A stretch of DNA of 64,000 bases from CAZPQK01 sp964588695 (GTDB lineage Bacteria; Krumholzibacteriota; Krumholzibacteriia; WVZY01; JAKEHA01), in assembly GCA_964588695.1 (NCBI GenBank), contig CAZPQK010000008.1, positions 94,131 through 158,130 of the forward strand. The letters run 5' to 3'. Shown here piece by piece: positions 8,448-16,623 of the stretch. The notes under the pieces were generated by a model, which ran no database searches, had not been told where the DNA came from, and was given only the letters and a program-made list of their open reading frames with translations. The position numbers and the translations under genes were made by a program. Each line of letters begins with the position of its first letter. Positions within the stretch are counted from its first letter, which is position 1.

Positions 8448-9136
8448 GGCTTGATCACCCGCGGAACGTTTTCGAGTTTCCACGGCCACACCAACCCCCG
8501 CGCTGACTTTTCCGCATGCTCGCGCGAGTAAATCTTTTCAACCAGATAAAACGCCGGCTCGTAACTCATTCCACCGCCAACCGAGGTGATAAACTTACCA
8601 TCGACAACCAGGCGAACGTCGTCGCGCACATCAATTTGCGGAAACCTTTCGCGCAGCGCTTGCCGGTCGGACGGAAACGTCGTCGCAACCCGCCCGTTCA
8701 ACGCGCCGGTTGCGGCCAACGGAAACGCACCGTCACAAACCGTCACCACGTACTTTGCTGCGGCTACCGCGTCCGCAACGTACTTCATGTACGCCCGATT
8801 CTCCAGGTCCGACCCCATGCTGTTTTCCGAGCTCGGAATTATCAGAATGTCAGCTTCCGGGGCGTCGGCAAATCCAAAATGCGCGGAAATCTGCAGCCCT
8901 TCGAAACTGCGAAATGGCTCGCCGTCAGGCGTAACCACGAACGGTTCAATATAGTTTAGCGAATCCCGAAACACCGTGTGCTGAATCACGTCATACGGCG
9001 CCATCAACTCGGAGTTATAAACGCCGTCGATACAAACGAACGCGCACTTAAGCACTCCGGGATGTTTCTGTGCTTCGACAGGACGAACCAACACAACGAC
9101 AAACAAAAACAACAACAGTCTTCGCGCCATGCGCAT
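8444..9136 (-). CDS. Exported DJ-1/PfpI-family protein
   Basis: A 230-residue DJ-1/PfpI domain preceded by a signal peptide (RRLLLFLFVVVLVRPVEAQ). The nucleophile-elbow cysteine is C134 in VTVCDGAFPLAATG, and a strand with ADILIIPSSENSMG precedes it. The segment GRVATTFPSDRQALRERFP is typical of AraC-type GATase-1/DJ-1 modules. An AAAGGTG ribosome-binding site precedes ATG 9136. An exported DJ-1 protein is less common than the cytosolic forms. It is the first gene of a two-gene unit with the MBL hydrolase. Possible roles include glyoxalase-like or deglycase chemistry in the periplasm; this is inference. Confidence 0.82.
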   Translation of the reverse strand: MRMARRLLLFLFVVVLVRPVEAQKHPGVLKCAFVCIDGVYNSELMAPYDVIQHTVFRDSLNYIEPFVVTPDGEPFRSFEGLQISAHFGFADAPEADILIIPSSENSMGSDLENRAYMKYVADAVAAAKYVVTVCDGAFPLAATGALNGRVATTFPSDRQALRERFPQIDVRDDVRLVVDGKFITSVGGGMSYEPAFYLVEKIYSREHAEKSARGLVWPWKLENVPRVIKP

Positions 9137-9193
9137 CGGACACCTTTCTGGTTTGATCCTTTAACCGAATATCGGTACGACCGGTAAAGATTG

Positions 9194-9880
9194 CTAGCCA
9201 GGCTTGACTGCCGCGACTAACTGATGCGAACGCAAGCCCGGCACTCGTACCAAAATGTTATAGAGAGCATCCAAAACGGGAGTGGGCCAGTTCCGTGCGA
9301 CGTGCGGTAGGAACGTCAACCGTCGTGTACGCATACTGGTACCCGCAAACAGGTCGCGAGCTTCGCCGACCGACACCGGCCGTACGCGGGGGTTGTGGGG
9401 GTTTTCGCGAACTGTATCGTAGAAAAGGATCACTCCCCCGGGGCGCACCACCCGCAACATTTCGGCAGCGACGTCGCGACGAAGCGACTCGTCGAGAATC
9501 GAACTAAACACAGTGTAAGCGCTCACCACATCAAAGCTCGCGTCGGGCCACGGCATTCGCGATGCGCATCCACACGTGAGCGTTGCGTGCGGCACTCGCA
9601 GCCCAGCTTGTTCAACGGCATCGGCACGGACGTCGATTCCTGCCAGTCTGTCTGCGGACAGGCCCCACTGTTGATATTCGCACAGCATTTCTCCGGTACC
9701 GCATCCAACATCAAGCACGCGCGATGCGGTGAGTTCCGTTCCGACCGTGTCGCGAAGCAACTCCATGGTCATACGGAATCGCTGCTGCAAACGCAACACG
9801 TGCGCGTGATCTTCGTGTGCGAAGTAAGTATCGGCCGGACGCTGACTCCGCGAACGGTGTGGCAGTCGGTCAATCGTCAT
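9194..9880 (-). CDS. Class I SAM-dependent methyltransferase
   Basis: A 228-residue methyltransferase with motif I VLDVGCGTGEML, the acidic end of strand 2 in LAGIDVRADAV, the motif II region SRMPWPDASFDVVSAYTVFSSI and post-motif LRVVRPGGVILFYD. This is the Methyltransf_11/UbiE-like layout. The start is ATG 9880, which overlaps the stop of the glycosyltransferase gene as ATGA. Its translational coupling to a GT4 glycosyltransferase and a DUF692-like protein suggests it modifies a sugar, glycolipid or peptide made by the same unit. The substrate is not determined. Confidence 0.85.
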   Translation of the reverse strand: MTIDRLPHRSRSQRPADTYFAHEDHAHVLRLQQRFRMTMELLRDTVGTELTASRVLDVGCGTGEMLCEYQQWGLSADRLAGIDVRADAVEQAGLRVPHATLTCGCASRMPWPDASFDVVSAYTVFSSILDESLRRDVAAEMLRVVRPGGVILFYDTVRENPHNPRVRPVSVGEARDLFAGTSMRTRRLTFLPHVARNWPTPVLDALYNILVRVPGLRSHQLVAAVKPG

Positions 9881-11037
9881 GCAATTTTTCCCCACAAATC
9901 ATGGTACAGCCGCTCGTGATGATCGGCGATGATCGAAACTTCAAAATGTTGCAATGCGCGCACGCGTGCTTCGCGACCCAGGCGCAAGGCGAAATCGCGG
10001 TGTACCAGCAAGTGGTCGACAGCTCTTGCCAGCGCCTCGATGTCGCGCGGAGGAATCAACAAGCCGGTTTCCTCATCAACCACAACCTCCCTGCTCCCCA
10101 CGTTGTCAGCACACACCGTGGGAAGCTCAAGCATCGCAGCCTCAACCAGAACCCGCGGAATACCCTCGCGATAGTACGACGGAAACATCAACACGTCGGC
10201 GCATGCCAGAAGTTCCGGCACCGCAGAACATTCACCCAACCACACCGCATTACGACGCAGACTAGCCAACTCGGCCGCGGTCAGGCAATCCGCGGCCTCT
10301 ACGTCCAAACCACCAGCAACAACCAATTGCAGGCCGGGGTGTCTTTGCCGCAACGCCTCGGCGGCGCCGACCGCGTCCATCACACCTTTCGACCGAATCA
10401 GCCGGCCCACAAATACAACTACCGGTGCGGTATCGGACAATCCAAACGAATCGCGAAGTTGCCGTCGGCGAACCGCGGTCACCGCGCGTGCGTTAAACCG
10501 CCGCGCACAAGCTCCCGACCCAAGTATCAGGTGGGTTTGGTGAGGCGCCACCACTTCGCGCTGACAAAAGTCGTCGCGATCGTCGGGGTTTTGAAACACA
10601 GTGACCTCGCTCAGGCACGCCGCCAGTCGGTGAAGTTGCTGGTAAACCGACCGTCGCCACCGGACTTGCCAGCTATCATACGTAAACAACCCGCCCAAAC
10701 CTGGAAGCGTGCCTAAAACAACGGGAACGCCTTCCATGCGCGCGGCGAGGCGCCCGACAACCGCCGGCTTGGTGTCGAAGCAATGCACGATGTCTGGCTG
10801 CAATCGACGGATACCTGGCCGCAAAGCGCGGACGCTTTGCCAGTCGCGCCACAGACTAAAGTCGCGCGCAAGCGGATAACACTCGAACCCAAACCCCGCC
10901 GCCGTGACCTTTTCGCCGCGCTCCGAATCGCTACCCATCACCGACACGTCAAACGAACGAGCAAGCCGTTCCAACAACGGAACTCGCAAGTCGACGTCCG
11001 GACCGCCGATGACACAAAGTTTTAGTTTATTCGCCAC
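9877..11037 (-). CDS. GT4-family glycosyltransferase
   Basis: A 386-residue GT-B fold protein. The N-terminal half has the glycine-rich loop VIGGPDVDLRVPLLERLA and DIVHCFDTKPAVVG. The C-terminal half has VVFVGRLIRSKGVMDAV and the EX7E-type nucleotide-sugar site REGIPRVLVEAAMLELP, then CADNVGSREVVVDEETGLL. This is the typical retaining GT4 pattern. The start is GTG 11037, overlapping the DUF692-like gene by 11 bases. The family builds exopolysaccharide, lipopolysaccharide or glycosylated small molecules; the acceptor is unknown. More glycan genes (GT2 and deacetylase) sit at the far end of the window but are not linked. Confidence 0.9.
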   Translation of the reverse strand: MANKLKLCVIGGPDVDLRVPLLERLARSFDVSVMGSDSERGEKVTAAGFGFECYPLARDFSLWRDWQSVRALRPGIRRLQPDIVHCFDTKPAVVGRLAARMEGVPVVLGTLPGLGGLFTYDSWQVRWRRSVYQQLHRLAACLSEVTVFQNPDDRDDFCQREVVAPHQTHLILGSGACARRFNARAVTAVRRRQLRDSFGLSDTAPVVVFVGRLIRSKGVMDAVGAAEALRQRHPGLQLVVAGGLDVEAADCLTAAELASLRRNAVWLGECSAVPELLACADVLMFPSYYREGIPRVLVEAAMLELPTVCADNVGSREVVVDEETGLLIPPRDIEALARAVDHLLVHRDFALRLGREARVRALQHFEVSIIADHHERLYHDLWGKIA

Positions 11038-11863
11038 GCAATCCTCGGCTGCTAAGTTTTCCGGCTAGCAGGTTAATATCACGCGCCATGGTAACGCGAT
11101 CGCTTCGCCATTCAAAGTGCGGACCAACACCGCCGTACTCCAACGTCACGACCCAGGGTCGGGCCCACTCATCGGCTGCGATGCGCTCGAGGGCCCAATC
11201 CAACAAGTCCCAGTCGGGATCCTGCATGGGCATACTATCGCGAAGCCGGCCTTCGCTGTCGCGGCCAACACCGGTAACGTGGAGTTCGCGCAATCGATTT
11301 GTCGGGTGAGCCAGGGCGCGGGCGTGCTCGCAGTCATGGAGCTCTCGTGAAGCGATGCGAACGTGCGCCAGATCCAACAAAAGCATCGCATCGGTCGCCT
11401 CCAGCACTTCAGATAGGAACGCCGGGTCGGCAGCAGCTCTTACCAGCGAAAAGTCCGGCCGCTTTTCCCACGGACTATTCTCCAGGATGACGTTTTCAGC
11501 ACCAAACCTGTTAACCAAGGTCGCGAGATCCTTTCCCACCCGAGGAATTTCATCAGACGTTCGTGGAGCGAGGTGGGCGTTAACATAAGGGGTTTTGGTT
11601 TCACGACGAAGCGCATCAATCGCGTCGAGACCGGGGGCCGGGGGCACTCCCTGGCCGCACATCAGGTCGTGATGGACGTAAACCGGCAATATCTCGCGGG
11701 CCTCCGCGATGACGGCTGGCCAGGGCGGACATTTAAAGAGATCGACCGGCAGACGCCCCTCTCGAACCAGCGCCCCGGCCTCCGGCGAATAATTAATTCC
11801 TAACCGCAAGAAGTCCGTCCCCTGCCTGAATAGCGCCCGCGATGAGGTCGCAATTAAACCCAT
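11027..11863 (-). CDS. DUF692-like (MNIO) TIM-barrel protein
   Basis: A 278-residue protein whose segments follow the DUF692/multinuclear non-haem iron oxygenase or xylose-isomerase-like barrel: LGINYSPEAG (strand 1), VYVHHDLM, YVNAHLAPRT, NVILENSPW, LLLDLAHVRIA, RELHVTGVG, DPDWDLLDWAL and VVTLEYGG. Candidate metal ligands are the His, Glu/Asn and Asp residues in those strands. The usual LLDxnN strand appears here as LLDLAH. DUF692 enzymes modify ribosomally made peptides with a partner protein, but no precursor or partner gene is visible next to this one. The alternative is a sugar-isomerase-like barrel acting with the adjacent glycosyltransferase. ATG 11863 has no clear ribosome-binding site. 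Confidence 0.6.
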   Translation of the reverse strand: MGLIATSSRALFRQGTDFLRLGINYSPEAGALVREGRLPVDLFKCPPWPAVIAEAREILPVYVHHDLMCGQGVPPAPGLDAIDALRRETKTPYVNAHLAPRTSDEIPRVGKDLATLVNRFGAENVILENSPWEKRPDFSLVRAAADPAFLSEVLEATDAMLLLDLAHVRIASRELHDCEHARALAHPTNRLRELHVTGVGRDSEGRLRDSMPMQDPDWDLLDWALERIAADEWARPWVVTLEYGGVGPHFEWRSDRVTMARDINLLAGKLSSRGLRGE

Positions 11864-11942
11864 AGTCTGTAAGTTGTTCTATGGCTGCCACTTACTACCC
11901 TTCCTGATTTCCCCCGGCCAGCAACCGTCCAGCCCTTTTGTT

Positions 11943-11971
11943 TGTAACATTTCGTCGCGGCCAGCCGTTAG
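11943..11971 (+). promoter_or_regulatory. Possible ECF-type autoregulatory promoter
   Basis: TGTAAC (11943-11948), 17 bases, CGTTAG (11966-11971). This resembles ECF -35 (AAC core) and -10 (CGT core) elements. It lies immediately upstream of the ECF sigma gene, so the transcript would have a very short leader. Weak by-eye match. Confidence 0.35.
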
Positions 11972-11982
11972 ATGAATGCAGC

Positions 11983-12507
11983 ATGGGAAACCAGATGAGA
12001 AGACTTCTGGCCGAGCACAAGGACCGGGTTTACACCTACGCGTTTTACGCGCTAGGCGAACACGACGAAGCCGAAGACGTCACCCAGGAAGTTCTCATTA
12101 AGCTGTGGCGACACGCCGACCGAGTGATCCCCGCGAGAAGAAACGCCTGGGTGATGCGCGTCGCCAAGAACGCCGTCATCGACGCGGTTCGTCGCCGGCA
12201 ATCGAAAGAGAAAGTGATGACCACCAGCATGCCCGCAGAACAAGTTGCCAACTTGGGAACAGTTCCTGTGGTCACCCCCGATGCCAGCGCTGAGCAACGT
12301 GAACTGCGCGAGGCGTTGGAAGAAGCGGTAAGCAGGCTCGAAGAGCCCTACCGCGGTGTTGTCGTGATGCGTGAGATTCAAGGTCTCACGTATCAGGAAA
12401 TTAGCGATGCATTGGAAGTACCCCTAAACACAATGAAGGTTTATCTGCATCGCGCGCGCAAAATGTTGCGCGATGCCCTCAAGGAGCAAGTGCATGACCA
12501 CCGGTAA
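11983..12507 (+). CDS. ECF sigma-70 factor (first module)
   Basis: A 174-residue ECF sigma factor. Region 2 is HKDRVYTYAFYALGEHDEAE followed by DVTQEVLIKLWR (about 8-45). Region 4 is LEEPYRGVVVMREIQGLTY then QEISDALEVPLNTMKVYLHR (about 113-160), a complete helix-turn-helix. There is no region 1 or 3, as expected. I chose ATG 11983; an in-frame ATG at 11995 is also possible and the upstream TTG (11938) is unlikely. The gene overlaps the downstream anti-sigma gene by 14 bases, the usual arrangement for a membrane-tethered switch. Confidence 0.92.
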   Translation: MGNQMRRLLAEHKDRVYTYAFYALGEHDEAEDVTQEVLIKLWRHADRVIPARRNAWVMRVAKNAVIDAVRRRQSKEKVMTTSMPAEQVANLGTVPVVTPDASAEQRELREALEEAVSRLEEPYRGVVVMREIQGLTYQEISDALEVPLNTMKVYLHRARKMLRDALKEQVHDHR

Positions 12508-13048
12508 CCAGGTGAACTGTGACTGGGTGGAGGAACGGGTTGACGCTTATCTCGACGACGAGCTAGGCGCGAAAGAATTGCAACTGTTTACGGCACACGC
12601 GAGTGCCTGTACGTCGTGCGAACGCGAACTGGCGATAGCTACCGCCGTCGCCAACGAACTGCGTTCTTTGCCGACGCTGTCTGCGCCCGACTACCTGGTG
12701 ACCCGAGCCATAGCTCACGCGGACACTCGGGCTCGCGGCGGGCTGTTGGGCTGGCTCCGCCCCGCGCTGGGTACCCTGGCCATTGCGCTGGTAGCCGCCG
12801 CCGCCTTCTGGAGCGCGGAGCGCACCGCTCCGCCCGCAAACAATGTGGCATCGCCGATGCCGGCCGAAGTCGAGGCCGCGAGGCATGACCTGATGCTGGC
12901 TTTCGGCGTCGTCGGTAAATACTCGCGAAGCACCGCAATCTATGTTGGACGTAGTGCCATGCGAGGACAAGTTGCACCTCCGGTGCGCGACGCGGTAAAG
13001 AAGACGCGCGAAAAAACTCAGCGAGCGTTCGATAGAAGTGAAACTTAA
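12494..13048 (+). CDS. Membrane anti-sigma factor with zinc-finger (ZAS-like) domain
   Basis: A 184-residue protein from ATG 12494, with AAGGAG seven bases upstream inside the sigma gene. The N-terminal half has the HxxxCxxC anti-sigma motif (HASACTSC, near residue 35) with an upstream Cys (CDWVEERVDAYLDDEL). One membrane helix follows (ALGTLAIALVAAAAFW, about 95-110), then a periplasmic tail of about 75 residues. It should hold the ECF factor at the membrane until a signal releases it. Translational overlap with the sigma gene supports the pairing. The tail has no recognisable ligand domain. Confidence 0.88.
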   Translation: MTTGNQVNCDWVEERVDAYLDDELGAKELQLFTAHASACTSCERELAIATAVANELRSLPTLSAPDYLVTRAIAHADTRARGGLLGWLRPALGTLAIALVAAAAFWSAERTAPPANNVASPMPAEVEAARHDLMLAFGVVGKYSRSTAIYVGRSAMRGQVAPPVRDAVKKTREKTQRAFDRSET

Positions 13049-13153
13049 TTCGATTGAAAACGTCTGTTGTTTGTCAATCGCGACAATAGCAAAGAAGGTT
13101 TGACCGAGATGAAACTGACCAAACAAGAATTCGCCCTTTTCGGAGGAGGAGTG

Positions 13154-13714
13154 ATGAGGAAAGCATTCGTAGTGATGATCGCCGCGTGCGTAATGGCGCT
13201 GGGCGTTGTGCCGGTCCAGGCCACCGACATTGACGACGAAATACGCAAGCAGCCAGGGTTCGTCGACTTTGCGGAGCTGGGTAAGCTAGGGCATGAAGCC
13301 AAAGTTGAAGTCTTTTTAAAGGGCCCGATGCTGGAACTGCTTTCGGGATTCTTAAAGAACGAAGAGCCCGAACTCTACGACATCGTCAACAAGCTAAAAC
13401 TGGTACGCGTTTTGGTGTTCGAAACCGACGACATCGGCGACCGCATGGCCGACTTTTCCAAGCGAACCTCCGAGGAAATGGACAAGAAGGGCTGGGAGCG
13501 CATCGTAAAGGTCCGCGAGGACGGCGAGCGGGTCGACATTTACTGCCTGCCTTCCAAGGACTACGAATGGATTAACGGAATTGTGGTGATGGTCATCGAC
13601 GGGGGCGACGAAGCGGTTTTCGTGAATATTGTGGGCGAACTTCGCCCCGACGAAATCGGTAAGTTGGGCGCCCACTTTGACATCGACGAACTCGAGGGCG
13701 AGTTCAACTGGTAG
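13154..13714 (+). CDS. Secreted DUF4252-like protein (first copy)
   Basis: A 186-residue exported protein. ATG 13154 follows a strong GGAGGAGGA site and gives a signal peptide (MRKAFVVMIAACVMALGVVP, cut after QA). An in-frame ATG at 13109 would add 15 residues and is less likely. The mature part resembles DUF4252: DFAELGKLGHEAKVEVFLKG, KLKLVRVLVFETDD, a GWERIVKVREDGERVDIY block and VFVNIVGELRPDEIGKL. It lies in the sigma/anti-sigma operon and is followed by a paralogue with the same GWExxVxVREDxExV block. DUF4252 proteins are recurrent ECF-operon cargo with unknown function. Confidence 0.75.
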   Translation: MRKAFVVMIAACVMALGVVPVQATDIDDEIRKQPGFVDFAELGKLGHEAKVEVFLKGPMLELLSGFLKNEEPELYDIVNKLKLVRVLVFETDDIGDRMADFSKRTSEEMDKKGWERIVKVREDGERVDIYCLPSKDYEWINGIVVMVIDGGDEAVFVNIVGELRPDEIGKLGAHFDIDELEGEFNW

Positions 13715-13726
13715 GCCATTTCGCCT

Positions 13727-13776
13727 GAAACCTTTTGCGCCTACCCCTCGTCAAATGGGTAGGTGCAAAGGGTTTC
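13727..13776 (+). repeat. 20-bp hairpin between the two DUF4252 genes
   Basis: Arms 13727-13746 (GAAACCTTTTGCGCCTACCC) and 13757-13776 (GGGTAGGTGCAAAGGGTTTC) pair over 20 positions, with two G-U pairs on the RNA, around a 10-base loop. No T tract follows, so it is probably not a simple terminator. It could set the relative expression of the two cistrons by protecting mRNA ends or pausing polymerase. Confidence 0.75.
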
Positions 13777-13801
13777 ACCACCCGCGCCATCTGGAGACCC
13801 T

Positions 13802-14425
13802 ATGAAAACCCGAATCCTCATCACCATCGCAGTGCTCGCTACCGTGGCGACTTCTACCGGATGTCTATGGGCACCCGACCTGCGCATGGTGCGGAACGAA
13901 ATCGAACGCCAATACCCCGACGCGGAGTTCAAAAAACAGATCGAACTGTCTCTCGGACCCGTCTCGATGACTTTCGCCCGTCTAGTGACGCGCTTCGTCC
14001 CCGAGGCCAACGAGTACAGCGGATATCTGAAGGACGTAAAGCGGGTTGAGGTTGCAGTGTACGAAGCCGATCATGTTCCCGACATGGAGGAAATTAAACT
14101 TCCCCATCGTATCCAGAAGATGATGGACAGCGAGGGCTGGGAAACCATGGTCAGAGTCCGTGAGGACTCGGAGTTAGTATGGGTCGCCTATCGCAGCAAA
14201 CGCGATCGAATCCGACAGATCTACGTGATGGTCCTGTCGGACAGCGAACTGGTCCTGGTTCGCGCTGAAGGCAACCTCGACCGACTCGCGCAAAAAGCCA
14301 TGGAAGACCATAACTTCATGGACGAGTTCCGCGACGAGATTGGTATCGGTGATCGTCAGTACGATTGGGAAGAAAACAGCACCGACCACACTAGCGACGA
14401 CGAATCGCACCAGCGCGCGCAATAG
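13802..14425 (+). CDS. DUF4252-like lipoprotein (second copy)
   Basis: A 207-residue lipoprotein from ATG 13802 (GGAG about 7 bases upstream). The signal is MKTRILITIAVLATVATSTG followed by the lipobox cysteine. The body repeats the plan of the upstream protein: YLKDVKRVEVAVYEADHVPD, GWETMVRVREDSELVWVAY, QIYVMVLSDSELVLVRAEGN and DRLAQKAME, then an acidic, His/Ser-rich tail. The first copy is soluble and this one membrane-anchored, so the pair could act together on either side of the periplasm. Function unknown; possibly reports envelope state back to the anti-sigma factor, which is inference. Confidence 0.75.
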   Translation: MKTRILITIAVLATVATSTGCLWAPDLRMVRNEIERQYPDAEFKKQIELSLGPVSMTFARLVTRFVPEANEYSGYLKDVKRVEVAVYEADHVPDMEEIKLPHRIQKMMDSEGWETMVRVREDSELVWVAYRSKRDRIRQIYVMVLSDSELVLVRAEGNLDRLAQKAMEDHNFMDEFRDEIGIGDRQYDWEENSTDHTSDDESHQRAQ

Positions 14426-14462
14426 CCCAACGCGTCAGCGAGCGCTTAACCAACCTCTAGTG

Positions 14463-14488
14463 GGCCCGCGGAAATCGCCGCGGGCCTT
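14463..14488 (+). terminator. Likely terminator of the first ECF operon
   Basis: A 9-bp GC-only hairpin (GGCCCGCGG, loop AAATCG, CCGCGGGCC; 14463-14486) is followed by TTGGTGTT, a poor T tract. The stretch from here to thiC (14489-14620) shows no TPP-riboswitch landmarks and no other gene. Confidence 0.55.
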
Positions 14489-14620
14489 GGTGTTGGCCGA
14501 ATCCCGTTGCCTCCGCCCCTCTCCCCCGTTACCATTTGCCTCATTGCCGGTCTAATCCTATGTTTCGACCAATCTGCACGCGGCGCGTCGCCGCAATTGT
14601 TTTTATTGAAGGAGCACATC

Positions 14621-16522
14621 ATGGCCGTAACCAAGGCAAAAGGCGTTGGCTACGAAGACAACTTCCCCGGTTCGGAGAAAGTGTTCAAGACGGGTTCGCG
14701 CGAAGATATTCGCGTGCCACTTCGCCGCGTTACCGTGTCCGCGTCCAACCTGCCCAACGGACGATCCGAAGACAATCCCGGCCAGGTCATTTACGACACC
14801 AGCGGACCATGGACCGATCCCGATATCGAGTTGGACGTACGCGAAGGATTACCAGCGTTGCGCGAGCGATGGATTGAAGAGCGTGGCGACACCGAGACTT
14901 ACGAAGGCCATCCCGTCGTTTTACCGGCGAAAGAAAAACGCTTAAGCCCGTTCCCCGGACTGGCCCGCCCGCGGCGTCGGGCGCGCGAAGGCCACGCCAC
15001 CACGCAGATGGCTTACGCGAAGCGCGGAGTCATTACTCCTGAAATGGAGTTCATTGCCATTCGTGAGAACTTAGGCCGCGAGGCGGCGTACGAAGCCGAC
15101 TACGCTCGCCGCAACGGACACGCTGGCGTTTTGGCCAGCGCACAGGTGGGTCGCAGCAACACGCTCGCGCACCAACATCCCGGCGATCCGCAAGGCGCGA
15201 ACATTCCCAATTTTATTACGCCTGAATTTGTTCGCGACGAGGTCGCGGCCGGACGGGCGATCATCCCTGCCAACATTAACCACCCCGAGTCCGAACCGAT
15301 GATTATCGGACGCAATTTTCGCGTGAAGATTAACGCGAATATAGGCAACTCGGCAGTGACCTCGACAATCGAAGAAGAAGTCGAGAAAATGCGTTGGGCA
15401 ATTCTATGGGGCGGCGACACCGTAATGGACTTGTCCACCGGCAAGAACATTCACGACACTCGCGAGTGGATCATTCGCAATTCGCCGGTGCCTATTGGCA
15501 CTGTCCCTATTTATCAGGCACTGCAAAAGGTCGACGGCAAACCCGAAGAACTTACCTGGGAAGTCTATCGCGACACGCTAGTCGAGCAGGCCGAGCAAGG
15601 CGTTGACTATTTTACCATTCACGCTGGCGTACTATTGCGTTACATCCCATGGACCGCGCATCGCTCCACCGGAATCGTCAGCCGCGGTGGATCGATCATG
15701 GCCAAGTGGTGTCTGGCCCACCACCAGGAAAGCTTTCTCTACACCCGATTCGAAGAAATCTGCGAGATCATGAAGGCCTACGACGTTAGCTTTTCGCTAG
15801 GCGATGGGCTACGCCCCGGCGCGATCGCAGACGCCAACGATCGAGCGCAGTTGGCTGAACTGGAGACCCTGGGCGAACTCACCAAGAAGGCTTGGGAGCA
15901 CGACTGCCAGGTGATGATTGAAGGCCCCGGCCACGTGCCCATGCATCTGATAAAAGAGAACATGGACTTGCAACTGGAATACACGCACGAGGCGCCCTTC
16001 TACACGCTGGGACCGTTAACCACCGACATCGCTCCCGGCTACGACCACATTACCAGCGCCATCGGCGCCGCCATGATTGGTTGGACCGGCTGCGCAATGC
16101 TCTGTTACGTGACGCCGAAGGAGCACCTGGGGCTACCCAACAAGAAAGACGTAAAGGATGGTGTCATCGCGTACAAGATTGCCGCGCATGCCGCGGACCT
16201 GGCCAAGGGTTTTCCGGGCGCGCAGGCGTGGGACAATGCGCTTAGCAAAGCACGCTTCGAGTTTCGCTGGGAGGACCAGTTTAACCTGTCACTGGACCCG
16301 GTGACCGCGCGCGAGTACCACGACGAAACCCTTCCCAAAGACAGCATGAAAACGGCGCATTTCTGTTCCATGTGCGGACCGCACTTCTGTTCGATGAAGA
16401 TCACCGAAGACGTGCGGGCGTATGCCGAAAAAGAAGGGATCGACGAAGAAACCGCGTTGGAAGAGGGAATGAAAGCAAAGTCTAAGGAGTTTCGCGATCG
16501 CGGTTCGGAGATTTACCAGTAA
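14621..16522 (+). CDS. thiC: Phosphomethylpyrimidine synthase ThiC
   Basis: A 633-residue ThiC, the radical-SAM enzyme converting aminoimidazole ribotide to HMP phosphate in thiamine synthesis. Seen: SREDIRVPLRRV near the N terminus, TPEMEFIAIREN, NPNHPE-like NINHPESEPMIIGRNF, VSTIEEEVEKMRW-type segment, RGGSIMAKWCLAHHQE, LGDGLRPGAIADANDRAQ, EGPGHVPMHLIKENM, and the C-terminal cluster motif CSMCGPHFC (Cx2Cx4C). ATG 14621 with AAGGAG at 14609 gives the normal family length; the frame upstream is not conserved-looking. It stands alone between two ECF modules, with no other thi gene and no obvious TPP riboswitch, unlike most thiC loci. Confidence 0.97.
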   Translation: MAVTKAKGVGYEDNFPGSEKVFKTGSREDIRVPLRRVTVSASNLPNGRSEDNPGQVIYDTSGPWTDPDIELDVREGLPALRERWIEERGDTETYEGHPVVLPAKEKRLSPFPGLARPRRRAREGHATTQMAYAKRGVITPEMEFIAIRENLGREAAYEADYARRNGHAGVLASAQVGRSNTLAHQHPGDPQGANIPNFITPEFVRDEVAAGRAIIPANINHPESEPMIIGRNFRVKINANIGNSAVTSTIEEEVEKMRWAILWGGDTVMDLSTGKNIHDTREWIIRNSPVPIGTVPIYQALQKVDGKPEELTWEVYRDTLVEQAEQGVDYFTIHAGVLLRYIPWTAHRSTGIVSRGGSIMAKWCLAHHQESFLYTRFEEICEIMKAYDVSFSLGDGLRPGAIADANDRAQLAELETLGELTKKAWEHDCQVMIEGPGHVPMHLIKENMDLQLEYTHEAPFYTLGPLTTDIAPGYDHITSAIGAAMIGWTGCAMLCYVTPKEHLGLPNKKDVKDGVIAYKIAAHAADLAKGFPGAQAWDNALSKARFEFRWEDQFNLSLDPVTAREYHDETLPKDSMKTAHFCSMCGPHFCSMKITEDVRAYAEKEGIDEETALEEGMKAKSKEFRDRGSEIYQ

Positions 16523-16565
16523 CGCATCGCCACGATGCGACCAACCCTGGCAATGTAAACACGAA

Positions 16566-16598
16566 GGGCCTCCGGATACTCCGGAGGCCCTTTTCTTT
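16566..16598 (+). terminator. Intrinsic terminator of thiC
   Basis: A 10-bp stem GGGCCTCCGG / CCGGAGGCCC around ATACT, followed by TTTTCTTT. It lies between the convergent thiC and HEAT-protein genes. Confidence 0.92.
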
Positions 16599-16623
16599 GC
16601 GCTTTGATGCCGTCCGCGCGATT

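Noticed and set aside
9817..10716. A 299-codon plus-strand frame opposite the GT4 gene
   Set aside because: No ribosome-binding site and a low-complexity Gln/Arg/His-rich translation; the minus strand holds a clear glycosyltransferase.
14489..14620. TPP riboswitch before thiC
   Set aside because: Neither the CTGAGA nor the ACCTGATC-type consensus was found on either strand.
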